From: UBA5186 sp040005095
GTDB taxonomy: Bacteria; Actinomycetota; Thermoleophilia; Gaiellales; Gaiellaceae
Length of the DNA: 33,167 nucleotides
Direction: 5' to 3'
NCBI GenBank assembly: GCA_040005095.1
Contig: JBDTZN010000016.1
Location: 1-33,167 of the forward strand
Made by a program: the position numbers and the translations under genes. A model generated the notes under the pieces. The model did no database searches, was not told the origin of the DNA, and worked only from the letters and a program-made list of their open reading frames with translations. This document shows positions 15,825 to 23,039 of the stretch, piece after piece. Position 1 is the stretch's first letter; every line of letters starts with the position of its first letter.

Positions 15825-16851
15825 CCGCAACCCCCTCGACCCAGCTCTCGAGGATGGGCCAGGCGTCGTGCGGGCCTGGGCCGGCCTCGGGGTGGAACTG
15901 GACGGAGCGCGCCTGGAGGTCCGGGTAGTCCAGGCCCTCGACCGTGTCGTCGTAGAGCGACACGTGGGTGACCGCGTCCTGGTCGTCGGGCGCGACCGCG
16001 AAGCCGTGGTTCTGGCTCGTCACGAGCACCTTGCCGGTCGCCTTCTCGAGCACGGGGTGGTTCGCGCCACGGTGGCCGAAGGGGAGCTTGTAGGTCTGGA
16101 GGCCGCAGGCGAGCGCGAGCAGCTGGTGCCCCAGGCAGATGCCGAGCACCGGCGTGCGGCCGAGCAGGCGCTGTAGCTGAGCGACCTCGTCGTGGAGCGG
16201 CTCGGGGTCGCCGGGCCCGTTCGAGAGGACGACGCCGTCGAACTCGGCCAGCTCGTCCGCGTCCACGTCGTGCGGGAAGACTGTCACCGCCGCGCCGGCG
16301 CCCGCGAGGCGGCGCAGGATCGAGCGCTTGCAGCCATAGTCGACGACCGCGATCCTCGCGCGACCCACATCCGCGTAGACGTACGGCTCGGGCGTCGAGA
16401 CGTCGTGGACGAGCGCGCGTCCGGTCATCTCGGGCTGGGTGCGCACCGCGTCGAGCGCCTCCTCGACGCTCGCGTCGCCCGCCACTGCGACCGCGCGCAT
16501 CGCGCCGCGCTCGCGCAGCGAGAGGACCAGCGAGCGCGTGTCGATTCCCGTGAGGGCGACGACGTTCTGGTCGTGAAGCCAGTCCGTCCAGGCCGGGCCG
16601 CGCGCCTCGCGCATGAACACGGCTTTCGCGTGCGGTCGCTTCGACTCGCCACGCCCGGCGGCCACGCCGTAGTTCCCGATCATCGGCGCCGTGAAGCAAA
16701 CGAGCTGCTCCGCGTAGCTCGGGTCGGTGACGACCTCCTGGTAGCCGGTCATCGCGGTCGCGAACACGGCCTCGCCGAACGCGAAACCGTCCGCGCCCAC
16801 CGAGTCGCCGCGGAAGACCGTCCCGTCCTCGAGCGCGAGAAATCCGCTCAT
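15814..16851 (-). CDS. carA: Carbamoyl-phosphate synthase small subunit (glutaminase)
   Basis: CarA hydrolyses glutamine and channels ammonia to CarB. The 345-aa protein has the N-terminal CPSase domain (LEDGTVFRGDSVG, then MTGYQEVVTDPSYA) and a class I glutamine amidotransferase domain with catalytic Cys239 in GICLGHQ, SQNHGFAV, and His320/Glu322 in QFHPEAGPGPHD. ATG 16851 is chosen because it has a GGGAG ribosome site and matches the family's N-terminus; 36 more in-frame codons upstream look unlike CarA. It is separated from pyrC by 67 nt holding a hairpin. Confidence 0.97.
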   Translation of the reverse strand: MSGFLALEDGTVFRGDSVGADGFAFGEAVFATAMTGYQEVVTDPSYAEQLVCFTAPMIGNYGVAAGRGESKRPHAKAVFMREARGPAWTDWLHDQNVVALTGIDTRSLVLSLRERGAMRAVAVAGDASVEEALDAVRTQPEMTGRALVHDVSTPEPYVYADVGRARIAVVDYGCKRSILRRLAGAGAAVTVFPHDVDADELAEFDGVVLSNGPGDPEPLHDEVAQLQRLLGRTPVLGICLGHQLLALACGLQTYKLPFGHRGANHPVLEKATGKVLVTSQNHGFAVAPDDQDAVTHVSLYDDTVEGLDYPDLQARSVQFHPEAGPGPHDAWPILESWVEGVADAA

Positions 16852-16893
16852 CCCGAGTCTCCCGAGCGAAGCGAAGGGACTACCCCACCCCGC

Positions 16894-16913
16894 GAAAAAT
16901 GCGCAGCATTTTC
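16894..16913 (-). terminator. Hairpin with U-rich 3' arm between pyrC and carA
   Basis: Five bases after the pyrC stop, AAAATGC (16912-16906) pairs perfectly with GCATTTT (16902-16896) around a 3-nt loop; one more T follows before a GC-rich stretch. A partial terminator or attenuator inside the operon would lower carAB relative to pyrBC, and an RNase-stabilising hairpin is an alternative. The short U-run makes complete termination unlikely. Confidence 0.45.
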
Positions 16914-16918
16914 TGCGG

Positions 16919-18217
16919 TCATTCGAACGCGACCTTCCCGTCGGCGATGGTGAGCGCAACCTTCCCGCGCAGGGTCTTCCCGAGGAGCCACGAGTTGACG
17001 GAACGCGAGCGGAAGCCGCTTTCGCTGACCTGCCAGCTCGCCCCTGTGTCGAGCAGGACGAGGTTCGCGGCCGCCCCGACGGCGATGCGCGGCTCGTCGA
17101 GCCCGTAGGCGCGCGCAGGGCCTCTCGAAAGGCGCTCCAAGAGCGTCTCGAGCGGGATCAACCCCGGCTCGACGAGGTACGTGTAGAGCGCCGAGAACGC
17201 TGTCTCGAGGCCGGTCACGCCGAACGGTGCTGCCTCGAAGGGCACGTCCTTCTCGTGACGCGCGTGCGGAGCATGGTCGGACGCTATCGAGGAGATGTTG
17301 CCGTCGCGTAATGCCTCCAGCAGTGCGGCGCGATCCTCCTCGGCCCGCAGCGGCGGGTTCATCTTCATGTTCGAGTCGAGCGAGCGCACCGCGTCGTCCG
17401 TCAGGCACAGGTGGTGCGGCGTCACCTCGGCGGTTGCGGCCACGCCCGCGGCCCGAGCACGCCGCAGCGCCTCGACCGACTCGCGGGCGGAGAGATGCAG
17501 GAGGTGCAGCGGCTGTCCCTCGTAGGCCGCGAGCGCCAGGTCGCGCTCGACCATCAGGCTCTCGGCCACGGACGGATACCCGGTGAACCCGAGCTCGGCG
17601 GAGACCTCCCCCTCGTGCATGTGCCCGCCGCGCGAGAGGCTCTGCTCCTCGCAGTGGAGTGCGAGGTTCCGGCCGGTGATCGACGCGTACTGAAGCGCGC
17701 GCCGCATCAGTCCCGGGGCCGCGATCGGGACACCGTCGTCGGAGAACCCGGCAGCGCCCGCGTCCGCGAGCTCGCCCATCTCCGTCAGCTCAGACCCGCG
17801 CTGCCCCTTCGTGATCGCGGCGAGGAAGCCCACCGGAATCTCCCCCGTCGCGCGCGCCTGCTCGACGAGCGCGCCCAGCACCGCGGACGAGTCGACGACC
17901 GGGTCGGTATTCGGCATGGCCAGGATGGCGCAGTACCCGCCGGCGGCCGCGGCTGCAGTGCCACTCGCGATCGTCTCTTCGTCCTCCCGCCCAGGCGTGC
18001 GCAGGTGGACGTGCGGGTCGACGAACGCGGGCGCGAGGACGAGGCCGTCGGCTTCGACGACGCGGTGTCCGTTCGCGTCGAGCGAGGCGCCGAGCTCTGC
18101 GATCGTGCCGCCGTCGATCCGGACGTCGAGCGTCGCGTCGATGCCTTCCACCGGGTCGAGGACGCGCGCGCCGCGAATGACGAGGTCCTGCTTCGGGCCT
18201 TCCTTTGCGAACAGCAT
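16919..18217 (-). CDS. pyrC: Dihydroorotase, class I
   Basis: PyrC cyclises carbamoyl aspartate to dihydroorotate. The 432-aa product carries the zinc-binding DPHVHLR (67-73), PNTDPV (102-107), GFSDDG (157-162), HCEE (188-191), the HLS His (241) and SDHAPH (313-318), typical of the long class I enzymes that associate with PyrB. The start is ATG 18217, overlapping the pyrB TGA by one base; a GTG one codon earlier is an equally short alternative. A GTGGGGGTGG stretch upstream can serve as ribosome site. Confidence 0.96.
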   Translation of the reverse strand: MLFAKEGPKQDLVIRGARVLDPVEGIDATLDVRIDGGTIAELGASLDANGHRVVEADGLVLAPAFVDPHVHLRTPGREDEETIASGTAAAAAGGYCAILAMPNTDPVVDSSAVLGALVEQARATGEIPVGFLAAITKGQRGSELTEMGELADAGAAGFSDDGVPIAAPGLMRRALQYASITGRNLALHCEEQSLSRGGHMHEGEVSAELGFTGYPSVAESLMVERDLALAAYEGQPLHLLHLSARESVEALRRARAAGVAATAEVTPHHLCLTDDAVRSLDSNMKMNPPLRAEEDRAALLEALRDGNISSIASDHAPHARHEKDVPFEAAPFGVTGLETAFSALYTYLVEPGLIPLETLLERLSRGPARAYGLDEPRIAVGAAANLVLLDTGASWQVSESGFRSRSVNSWLLGKTLRGKVALTIADGKVAFE

Positions 18218-19212
18218 CACGCCACCCCCACAGCGGCTTCGACAGGAACGCCGACCGGCCCGTTCGTGAGCAGGTCGTAGAGCACCGCCATCCGCGTGAC
18301 GAGCCCGGCGCGCACCTGCGTCTCGATCAGCGCGTCGGCGTGGTCGGCCACGCGCGGGTCGATCTCGACCCCCCGGTTCATCGGGCCGGGATGCATGATC
18401 TTCTGGCCGGGCCGGAGGCGCTCGGGGGTCACGCCCCAGCGGGCCGTGTACTCGCGCAGGCTCGGGACGTAGTTGGCGCCCTCGGCCATCCGCTCCTGCT
18501 GCATGCGCAGGATGTAGACGAGGTCGGCCCCCGCGATCGCATCGATGTCGGTCGTCGCCTCGACGCCCATCGCCTCGATGCCGCGCGGGAGCAGCGCAGG
18601 CGGGCCGACGAGCGTCACGTGCGCCCCGAGCAGCTTCAGCGCCTGGATGTTCGAGCGGGCGACCCGCGAGTGCAGGACGTCACCCACGATCGCCACATGC
18701 AGGCCCTCGACGCGCCCGAACTCCTCCTGGATCGTGTAGAGGTCGAGCAGCGCCTGAGTCGGATGCTGGTGCTTCCCGTCGCCCGCATTCACGACGTGCG
18801 CGCTCGTCACCCGTGCGACGAGCTCCGGCGCGCCGATCTGCGGGTGCCGGATGACGATCAGGTCGGGGTCATACGCGCCGAGGGTGATCGCCGTGTCCTT
18901 CAGCGACTCGCCCTTGTCGACGGAGGAGCCGGACGACTTGATCGACATCGTGTCGGCCGAGAGCCGCTTGGCCGCCAACTCGAAGCTCGACGAGGTGCGG
19001 GTCGACGACTCGTAGAACACGTTGATCACGAGCCGGCCCTTGAGCGTGGGCAGCTTCTTGACCTCGCGATCCATCGACCGCTCGAGCGTGCGCGCAGTCG
19101 CGAGCAGCCGCTCGACATCCTCGCGCGTCACGTCCTGGATCGAGATGAAGTGCCGCTTCGGCGGTTCGTCGGGCGGGCGCAGGTCGTCCCGCACCAATTT
19201 GATGTCAGCCAT
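18217..19212 (-). CDS. pyrB: Aspartate carbamoyltransferase catalytic subunit
   Basis: PyrB transfers the carbamoyl group to aspartate, the committed step of the pathway. The 331-aa protein has the carbamoyl-phosphate loop ESSTRTSSS (68-76), HPTQ (150-153) and HPGPMNRG (274-281). About 20 residues precede the usual N-terminus. No regulatory pyrI gene is seen, in line with PyrR control. The gene starts with the base directly after the pyrR stop (no gap), so it probably depends on ribosomes finishing pyrR. Confidence 0.97.
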   Translation of the reverse strand: MADIKLVRDDLRPPDEPPKRHFISIQDVTREDVERLLATARTLERSMDREVKKLPTLKGRLVINVFYESSTRTSSSFELAAKRLSADTMSIKSSGSSVDKGESLKDTAITLGAYDPDLIVIRHPQIGAPELVARVTSAHVVNAGDGKHQHPTQALLDLYTIQEEFGRVEGLHVAIVGDVLHSRVARSNIQALKLLGAHVTLVGPPALLPRGIEAMGVEATTDIDAIAGADLVYILRMQQERMAEGANYVPSLREYTARWGVTPERLRPGQKIMHPGPMNRGVEIDPRVADHADALIETQVRAGLVTRMAVLYDLLTNGPVGVPVEAAVGVA

Positions 19213-19797
19213 TTACGTGGACTCCTCGGAGGTCGGGACGAGCAGGACGCGGTCGACCTCGTCGATCTCGACGAGCTGCACCTGGATGCGCTCGCCGCGC
19301 GAGGTCGGGAGGTTCTTGCCGACGTAGTCGGGACGAATCGGCAGCTCGCGGTGGCCGCGGTCGGCGAGCACTGCCAGCTGGACGCGCGCCGGGCGGCCGT
19401 AGTCGAAGATCGCCTCGATCGCCGCTCGGATCGTGCGCCCCGTATAGAGCACGTCGTCGACGAGGACGACCGTCTTGCCCTCGAGCGGGAAGTCGAGCGC
19501 GGTCGAGCGGACGACCGGCTGTGCGTGAATCGGAGCCTCTCCCCCGCGCACCGCGACGTCGTCGCGGTAGAAGGTGATGTCGACCGTGCCGAGGTCGGGC
19601 GCCTCGCCGGCACGCTCCTCGATCAGGCGGCGAAGGCGCTGGGCCAGCGGAACGCCGCGCGTATGGATGCCGACGAGCGCGACCTCGTCGAGCTCGGGGT
19701 TGGCCTCGATGATCTCGTGCGCGATGCGCGACAGCGTGCGCGTCAGCGCGTCGGCGTCGAGGAGAACCTTGTCGGAGGAGATCCCGGCCGCGCTCAT
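19213..19797 (-). CDS. pyrR: Bifunctional pyr operon regulator / uracil phosphoribosyltransferase PyrR
   Basis: PyrR binds pyr mRNA when UMP is abundant and reduces expression; many homologues also have weak uracil phosphoribosyltransferase activity. The 194-aa product has the PRPP motif VVLVDDVLYTGRT (110-122), the GIHTRGVPLAQRL region (43-55) and a FYRDD segment typical of PyrR. The ATG at 19797 has no Shine-Dalgarno sequence. It overlaps the TGA of a 13-codon leader ORF as ATGA, so pyrR translation is probably coupled to the leader. A PyrR-binding hairpin lies just upstream of the leader, implying autoregulation of the entire operon. Confidence 0.96.
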   Translation of the reverse strand: MSAAGISSDKVLLDADALTRTLSRIAHEIIEANPELDEVALVGIHTRGVPLAQRLRRLIEERAGEAPDLGTVDITFYRDDVAVRGGEAPIHAQPVVRSTALDFPLEGKTVVLVDDVLYTGRTIRAAIEAIFDYGRPARVQLAVLADRGHRELPIRPDYVGKNLPTSRGERIQVQLVEIDEVDRVLLVPTSEEST

Positions 19798-19835
19798 TGC
19801 GCAGCCAGACGGGTCGTGCGGGCAGGCATGGTCAT
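19794..19835 (-). CDS. 13-aa leader peptide overlapping pyrR
   Basis: A short ORF, MTMPARTTRLAAQ, starts at ATG 19835 with an ideal AAGGAG ribosome site (19845-19840, four bases away). It ends in a TGA that overlaps the pyrR ATG by 4 nt. Since pyrR itself lacks a ribosome site, ribosomes terminating here would re-initiate on pyrR. The peptide shows no run of a regulatory amino acid, so the act of translation is more likely to matter than the peptide. It is inferred from sequence only. Confidence 0.6.
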   Translation of the reverse strand: MTMPARTTRLAAQ

Positions 19836-19845
19836 TCGACTCCTT

Positions 19846-19865
19846 CCCGGCCTCACTGGACCGGC
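19846..19865 (-). promoter_or_regulatory. PyrR-binding RNA hairpin in the pyr leader
   Basis: The minus strand reads GGTCCAGTGAGGCC, matching the known PyrR-binding loop consensus ARUCCNGNGAGGYU at every position from R to Y. It is flanked by CCGG/CCGG arms (19864-19861 with 19850-19847), with a bulged U and an upper stem CC/GG closing a 5-nt loop. The AAGGAG ribosome site begins right after the hairpin. No terminator or antiterminator follows, so PyrR bound here would most simply block translation, as reported for Mycobacterium smegmatis, rather than act through the attenuation seen in Bacillus. Confidence 0.85.
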
Positions 19866-19888
19866 TTAAAGGGTTCGTGTCGCTCGGG

Positions 19889-19894
19889 AATCTA
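19889..19894 (-). promoter_or_regulatory. Candidate -10 box of the pyr operon
   Basis: TAGATT (19894-19889) is a good TANNNT box on the minus strand. A start about 7 nt downstream would give a leader of roughly 45-50 nt before the leader ORF, just enough to include the PyrR hairpin. No good -35 hexamer is seen at 16-18 nt spacing. Confidence 0.5.
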
Positions 19895-19948
19895 ACGGAC
19901 CCGCCGGACGGAGCACGTTGACGCGAACCCGCTCAGCGGAGAACACCG

Positions 19949-19971
19949 TTGTAAGAAGGCTTACCTTACAA
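19949..19971 (+). promoter_or_regulatory. Perfect 7-bp inverted repeat upstream of a secreted-protein gene
   Basis: TTGTAAG (19949-19955) and CTTACAA (19965-19971) are perfect inverted copies with a 9-nt spacer, which holds a second CTTAC able to pair with the left arm. The repeat abuts the AAGGAGG ribosome site and overlaps a TACCTT box (19962-19967) that could be a -10. It could be an operator (the core weakly recalls DtxR/IdeR boxes) or an mRNA hairpin controlling ribosome access. Confidence 0.5.
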
Positions 19972-19985
19972 AAGGAGGCTCCACT

Positions 19986-20999
19986 ATGTCGTCCTGTCAG
20001 CGATTCGTTGTCATCCTGTTCGTTGCAGCCGCCCTCACCGGCGCGCAGGTAGTGCACGCGGCGACCCCGGCACCTCCGAGCGCGCGCCTGGGCGGTGAGA
20101 TCTTCAACGGAGACGTGTTCACCACCAACAAAGCGTGCGACCTGAACGGGACGTCGAGCTTCGACTTCACGTCTCAAGGGCTCGCCACAGGCGTCTATAC
20201 CGGCTCCTATGCCGAATCCGGAAGGCTCACCATCGGACCGCAGGACCGGGTCGGCGAGCCGCTCGGCATCCGTCGCGGGTTCAACGCGGGCACCGTTTTG
20301 ACTCTCGACATCACCTTCACGATCGACTCGCCTCTCGCCCAGGTGTCAGGACACAAGACGATCGTCACAGTCATGCCCGAGCGCGTCGCTGCCTGCGCCA
20401 TCCAGGACACACACGACTTCGGTGTCCTCTACGGCGTCTGCACGAGCGTCGAGTACCAGGACGTGTTTCTCACGCTCCTCGACTACGAGGCCACGATCGT
20501 CACGCCGACTGCAACCTATTCCGACAGCGGCGGGGCAGTCGCGCGGTTCGAGCAGTTCACGGCGTTCTGTCCCGCGCTCGGACCAGGTGGCTTCATCGGA
20601 CCGGGCGGCGTGTTCCAGGAAGCGTTCTACGGCAGCGGCCCCGCAGACACGCCGGGCCGCGCCACCGGCGGCGGAACGATCGCCGGTGCGAGCGGCGACT
20701 CGCGCGTGACGTTCGGATTCAACGCCTCGAGCACCGGGACGGCGTTCAAGGGCAACTGCAGCGTCGTCGACCACGCGCTCGGCACTCGGGTCAAGTGTCT
20801 CGACGTCGCGTCGTACTTCCAGAGCGGGAACCACGTCACGTTTCGCGGCAACGCCGAGGTCGACGGAACGCGGACTGCGTACCGCATCGACGTGACCGAC
20901 AACGGAGAGCCAGGATCGGGCGACACGTTCGTGATCGCGACCGATAGCGGCTATTCGGCGGGCGGGATCCTGACGGGCGGGAACATCCAGGTCAGCTAG
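19986..20999 (+). CDS. Secreted protein, possible post-COAP-1 C-terminal domain
   Basis: The 337-aa product has a Sec signal peptide (hydrophobic FVVILFVAAALTG, likely cleavage after VVHAA near residue 26). A beta-rich body follows, and a C-terminal part of about 110 residues running from GGGTIAG through VTFGFNA and DNGEPGSGDTF to the ending GGNIQV. That ending resembles the domain named post-COAP-1 in actinobacterial secreted proteins, from memory rather than a search. Several cysteines fit an extracellular, disulphide-bonded protein. ATG 19986 has a strong AAGGAGG 7 nt upstream. It is divergent from the pyr operon and preceded by an inverted repeat. Function unknown. Confidence 0.85.
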   Translation: MSSCQRFVVILFVAAALTGAQVVHAATPAPPSARLGGEIFNGDVFTTNKACDLNGTSSFDFTSQGLATGVYTGSYAESGRLTIGPQDRVGEPLGIRRGFNAGTVLTLDITFTIDSPLAQVSGHKTIVTVMPERVAACAIQDTHDFGVLYGVCTSVEYQDVFLTLLDYEATIVTPTATYSDSGGAVARFEQFTAFCPALGPGGFIGPGGVFQEAFYGSGPADTPGRATGGGTIAGASGDSRVTFGFNASSTGTAFKGNCSVVDHALGTRVKCLDVASYFQSGNHVTFRGNAEVDGTRTAYRIDVTDNGEPGSGDTFVIATDSGYSAGGILTGGNIQVS

Positions 21000-21001
21000 C
21001 G

Positions 21002-21055
21002 GGAGGCGAGGAGTGCTGGCGACGTCGGGCCGGCGCTCCTCGTCGAACCGCCTCC
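21002..21055. terminator. Shared hairpin terminator between convergent genes
   Basis: Between the convergent secreted-protein and rRNA-methyltransferase genes, 21007-21016 pairs with 21033-21042 over 10 bp (one G-U), and an outer GGAGG (21002-21006) pairs with CCTCC (21051-21055). No T-run follows on either strand, typical of U-tract-less actinobacterial terminators. It can act in both directions. Confidence 0.7.
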
Positions 21056-21777
21056 TAGAGCTCGACCCACTCGTGGACGTCGAGCTCACGGGCTCCTGCG
21101 GATCTGCCAATCCCGAGCCGCTTGAGCTGAGCGCGCGAGGCGACGGCGCGGAGACCATGCCGGAACCCCTTCGCCACGAACGCGCCGAAGCGGTCGGCGT
21201 CGTCGGCGAGCGGCCTCTCGCGCGGAACGATCGTCAGGACGCCCGCGTCTGCCTTGGGCTGCGGCCGGAACGCGCGTGACGGGAGGTGGCGCGACACTGA
21301 GAACCGATACCGCGCTCCCCACACGACGCCCCGCATCGTGCTCGGCCAGACCGCGGCGCGTTTCACGGCCATCCCCCACTCCACGATCACGTCGGCGCGC
21401 TCGAGCGGCACCACCGGATCGTCGAGGAGTCGCCTCAGCACGTCGTTCGCGAGGTGGAACGGAAGGTTCGCGACGACTCGGAATGGCTTGTTCGGCAACG
21501 GCTGCCGCAGCAGGTCGCCCTCGACGACGTCGACGTCGCGGAACCTCCGGCGCAAAGCAGCAGCGGAGGCTGGATCGAGCTCGACCGCCACAACGCGCGC
21601 ACCGCGCCGGACGAGCGGCGCCGTGAGCATCCCGCGACCCGCGCCCAGGTCCAGGATGAGCTCGCCGGCACAGATGCAGGCGTCCGCGACGATCGCGTCG
21701 GCGACCGCTGCGCTAGCGAGGAAGTGTCGTGCGTATCGCGGCTCGTCGACCCGCGCTCGGCGAGGTCGGACGACCAC
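21055..21777 (-). CDS. rRNA adenine N6-methyltransferase (Erm/KsgA family)
   Basis: The 240-aa protein is a SAM-dependent adenine methyltransferase acting on rRNA. It has RYARHFLAS (14-22, the Erm/KsgA entry motif), SAM motif I DLGAGRGML (43-51), acidic motif II VAVELD (63-68), GDLL (87-90) and the catalytic NLPFH (104-108). NLPFH and the size favour the Erm branch (23S A2058, MLS-type resistance) over KsgA, but the window cannot distinguish resistance from housekeeping. The GTG at 21777 lacks a ribosome site, so the start is somewhat uncertain. A TACAGT box at 21829-21824 overlaps the divergent promoter of the aminopeptidase. Confidence 0.85.
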   Translation of the reverse strand: MVVRPRRARVDEPRYARHFLASAAVADAIVADACICAGELILDLGAGRGMLTAPLVRRGARVVAVELDPASAAALRRRFRDVDVVEGDLLRQPLPNKPFRVVANLPFHLANDVLRRLLDDPVVPLERADVIVEWGMAVKRAAVWPSTMRGVVWGARYRFSVSRHLPSRAFRPQPKADAGVLTIVPRERPLADDADRFGAFVAKGFRHGLRAVASRAQLKRLGIGRSAGARELDVHEWVEL

Positions 21778-21823
21778 GGAAGAACACCACGCTCATGGGA
21801 CGCTCCGTGACTCGACTGCAGGC

Positions 21824-21833
21824 ACTGTAGCCT
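21824..21833. promoter_or_regulatory. Overlapping divergent -10 candidates
   Basis: On the plus strand TAGCCT (21828-21833) lies 6 nt before the aminopeptidase GTG, predicting a leaderless transcript; there is no Shine-Dalgarno sequence. On the minus strand TACAGT (21829-21824) can serve the methyltransferase gene. The two boxes share two bases. No strong -35 hexamers are visible on either strand. Confidence 0.4.
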
Positions 21834-21839
21834 CCGCGC

Positions 21840-23039
21840 GTGCGCGACGAGCTCCAGCGCCGCTACGCCGAGCTGATCGTCGAAGTCGGCGCAAACGTCC
21901 AGGCGGGGCAGATCGTCTCGGTGGAAGCCGGTGTCGAGGCTGCGCCGCTCGCCCGTCTGATCGCGGCGAGCGCCTACCGCCACGGCGCGCGGTTCGTGGA
22001 CGTGCACTACATCGACGCGTACGTGAAGCGGGCGCGGCTCGAGCACGCTGCCGAGGACACGCTCGACTACGTCCCTCCGTGGTACGGCGAGAGGCTGCTT
22101 GCGCTCGGAGAGCACCATGCGGCGCGCATCTCGATCGTCCCTCCAGTGTCGCCGGGGATCCTCGACGGCATCGACCCGACGCGCGCCGGCAAGGACGCAC
22201 TGCCGTTCCTGCCCCAAATCTTCCCGGTCATCAACGCGAGGACGACCAACTGGACCGTGGCCGCATACCCGACCGCTGCGTGGGCGCGAGTGGTCCATCC
22301 GGAACTCGACCCGGACTCGGCGCTCGAGCGGCTCTGCCGTGAGGTCGAGCACATCTGCCGCCTCGACCAGGTCGATCCCGCGGCGGCGTGGCGGCACCGG
22401 CGTGACGAGCTGCGCACGGTCGCGGCGCGGCTGACTGAACGGCAGTTCGACGCCCTCTACTTCGAAGGCCCGGGGACCGATCTGAAGCTGGGACTTCTAC
22501 CCGGCTCGGTCTGGGTCGGCGGCGGGGACACGAACGCGGACGGGATCGAGCACCTCCCCAACCTCCCGACCGAGGAGGTGTTCACCGCGCCCGATCCCCA
22601 GCGCGCGGACGGTGTCGTGCGGGCCACCAAGCCGCTCGTCCTCGCCGGCTCGACGCTCGAGGGGCTGACGGTCTGCTTCGAGGACGGACGGGCGGTGCAG
22701 ATCGAAGCCGACGCGAACGCCGAAGTGCTCCGCGGCCATTCGGAACTGGATGACGGCGCCGCGCGCCTCGGCGAGGTCGCGCTCGTCGACGGAGCCGGAC
22801 GGATCGGCCAGCTGGCGACGACCTTCTTCACCACGCTGCTCGACGAGAACGCCGCGAGTCACCTCGCGTTCGGAAACGCCTACGAGCGCTCGGCCGCCAC
22901 GCCCGAAGACGTCACGCGCCTCAACCGCAGCGCAGTCCACGTCGATTTCATGGTCGGCGGCGACGACGTCACGGTTACGGGGATCGCGCAGGATGGCGCT
23001 CGCGTTCCCGTCTTGCGCGCGGGAGAGTGGCAGGTGTGA
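21840..23039 (+). CDS. M29 family aminopeptidase (thermophilic metalloprotease type)
   Basis: M29 enzymes are two-metal aminopeptidases, typified by aminopeptidase T and AmpS. The 399-aa product shows the metal-ligand motifs in order: NLPTEEVFTAPD (Glu), LGEVALVD (Glu), DENAASHLAFGNAY (His) and SAVHVDFMVG (His and Asp). No signal peptide is seen, so it is cytoplasmic. The start is GTG 21840, 7 nt after a TAGCCT box. Its end overlaps the following S9 peptidase gene by 4 nt (GTGA), so the two peptidases are made together and probably act in peptide turnover. Confidence 0.93.
   Translation: MRDELQRRYAELIVEVGANVQAGQIVSVEAGVEAAPLARLIAASAYRHGARFVDVHYIDAYVKRARLEHAAEDTLDYVPPWYGERLLALGEHHAARISIVPPVSPGILDGIDPTRAGKDALPFLPQIFPVINARTTNWTVAAYPTAAWARVVHPELDPDSALERLCREVEHICRLDQVDPAAAWRHRRDELRTVAARLTERQFDALYFEGPGTDLKLGLLPGSVWVGGGDTNADGIEHLPNLPTEEVFTAPDPQRADGVVRATKPLVLAGSTLEGLTVCFEDGRAVQIEADANAEVLRGHSELDDGAARLGEVALVDGAGRIGQLATTFFTTLLDENAASHLAFGNAYERSAATPEDVTRLNRSAVHVDFMVGGDDVTVTGIAQDGARVPVLRAGEWQV

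Noticed and set aside
13605..15971. 788-codon plus-strand frame opposite carB
   Set aside because: Shadow of carB; composition is Asp/Arg/Leu-rich and no domain is recognisable.
19918..19923. TTGACG as -35 for the secreted-protein gene
   Set aside because: No -10 box exists at 16-18 nt spacing (GAACAC instead); the only plausible -10 (TACCTT) is too far away for this hexamer.
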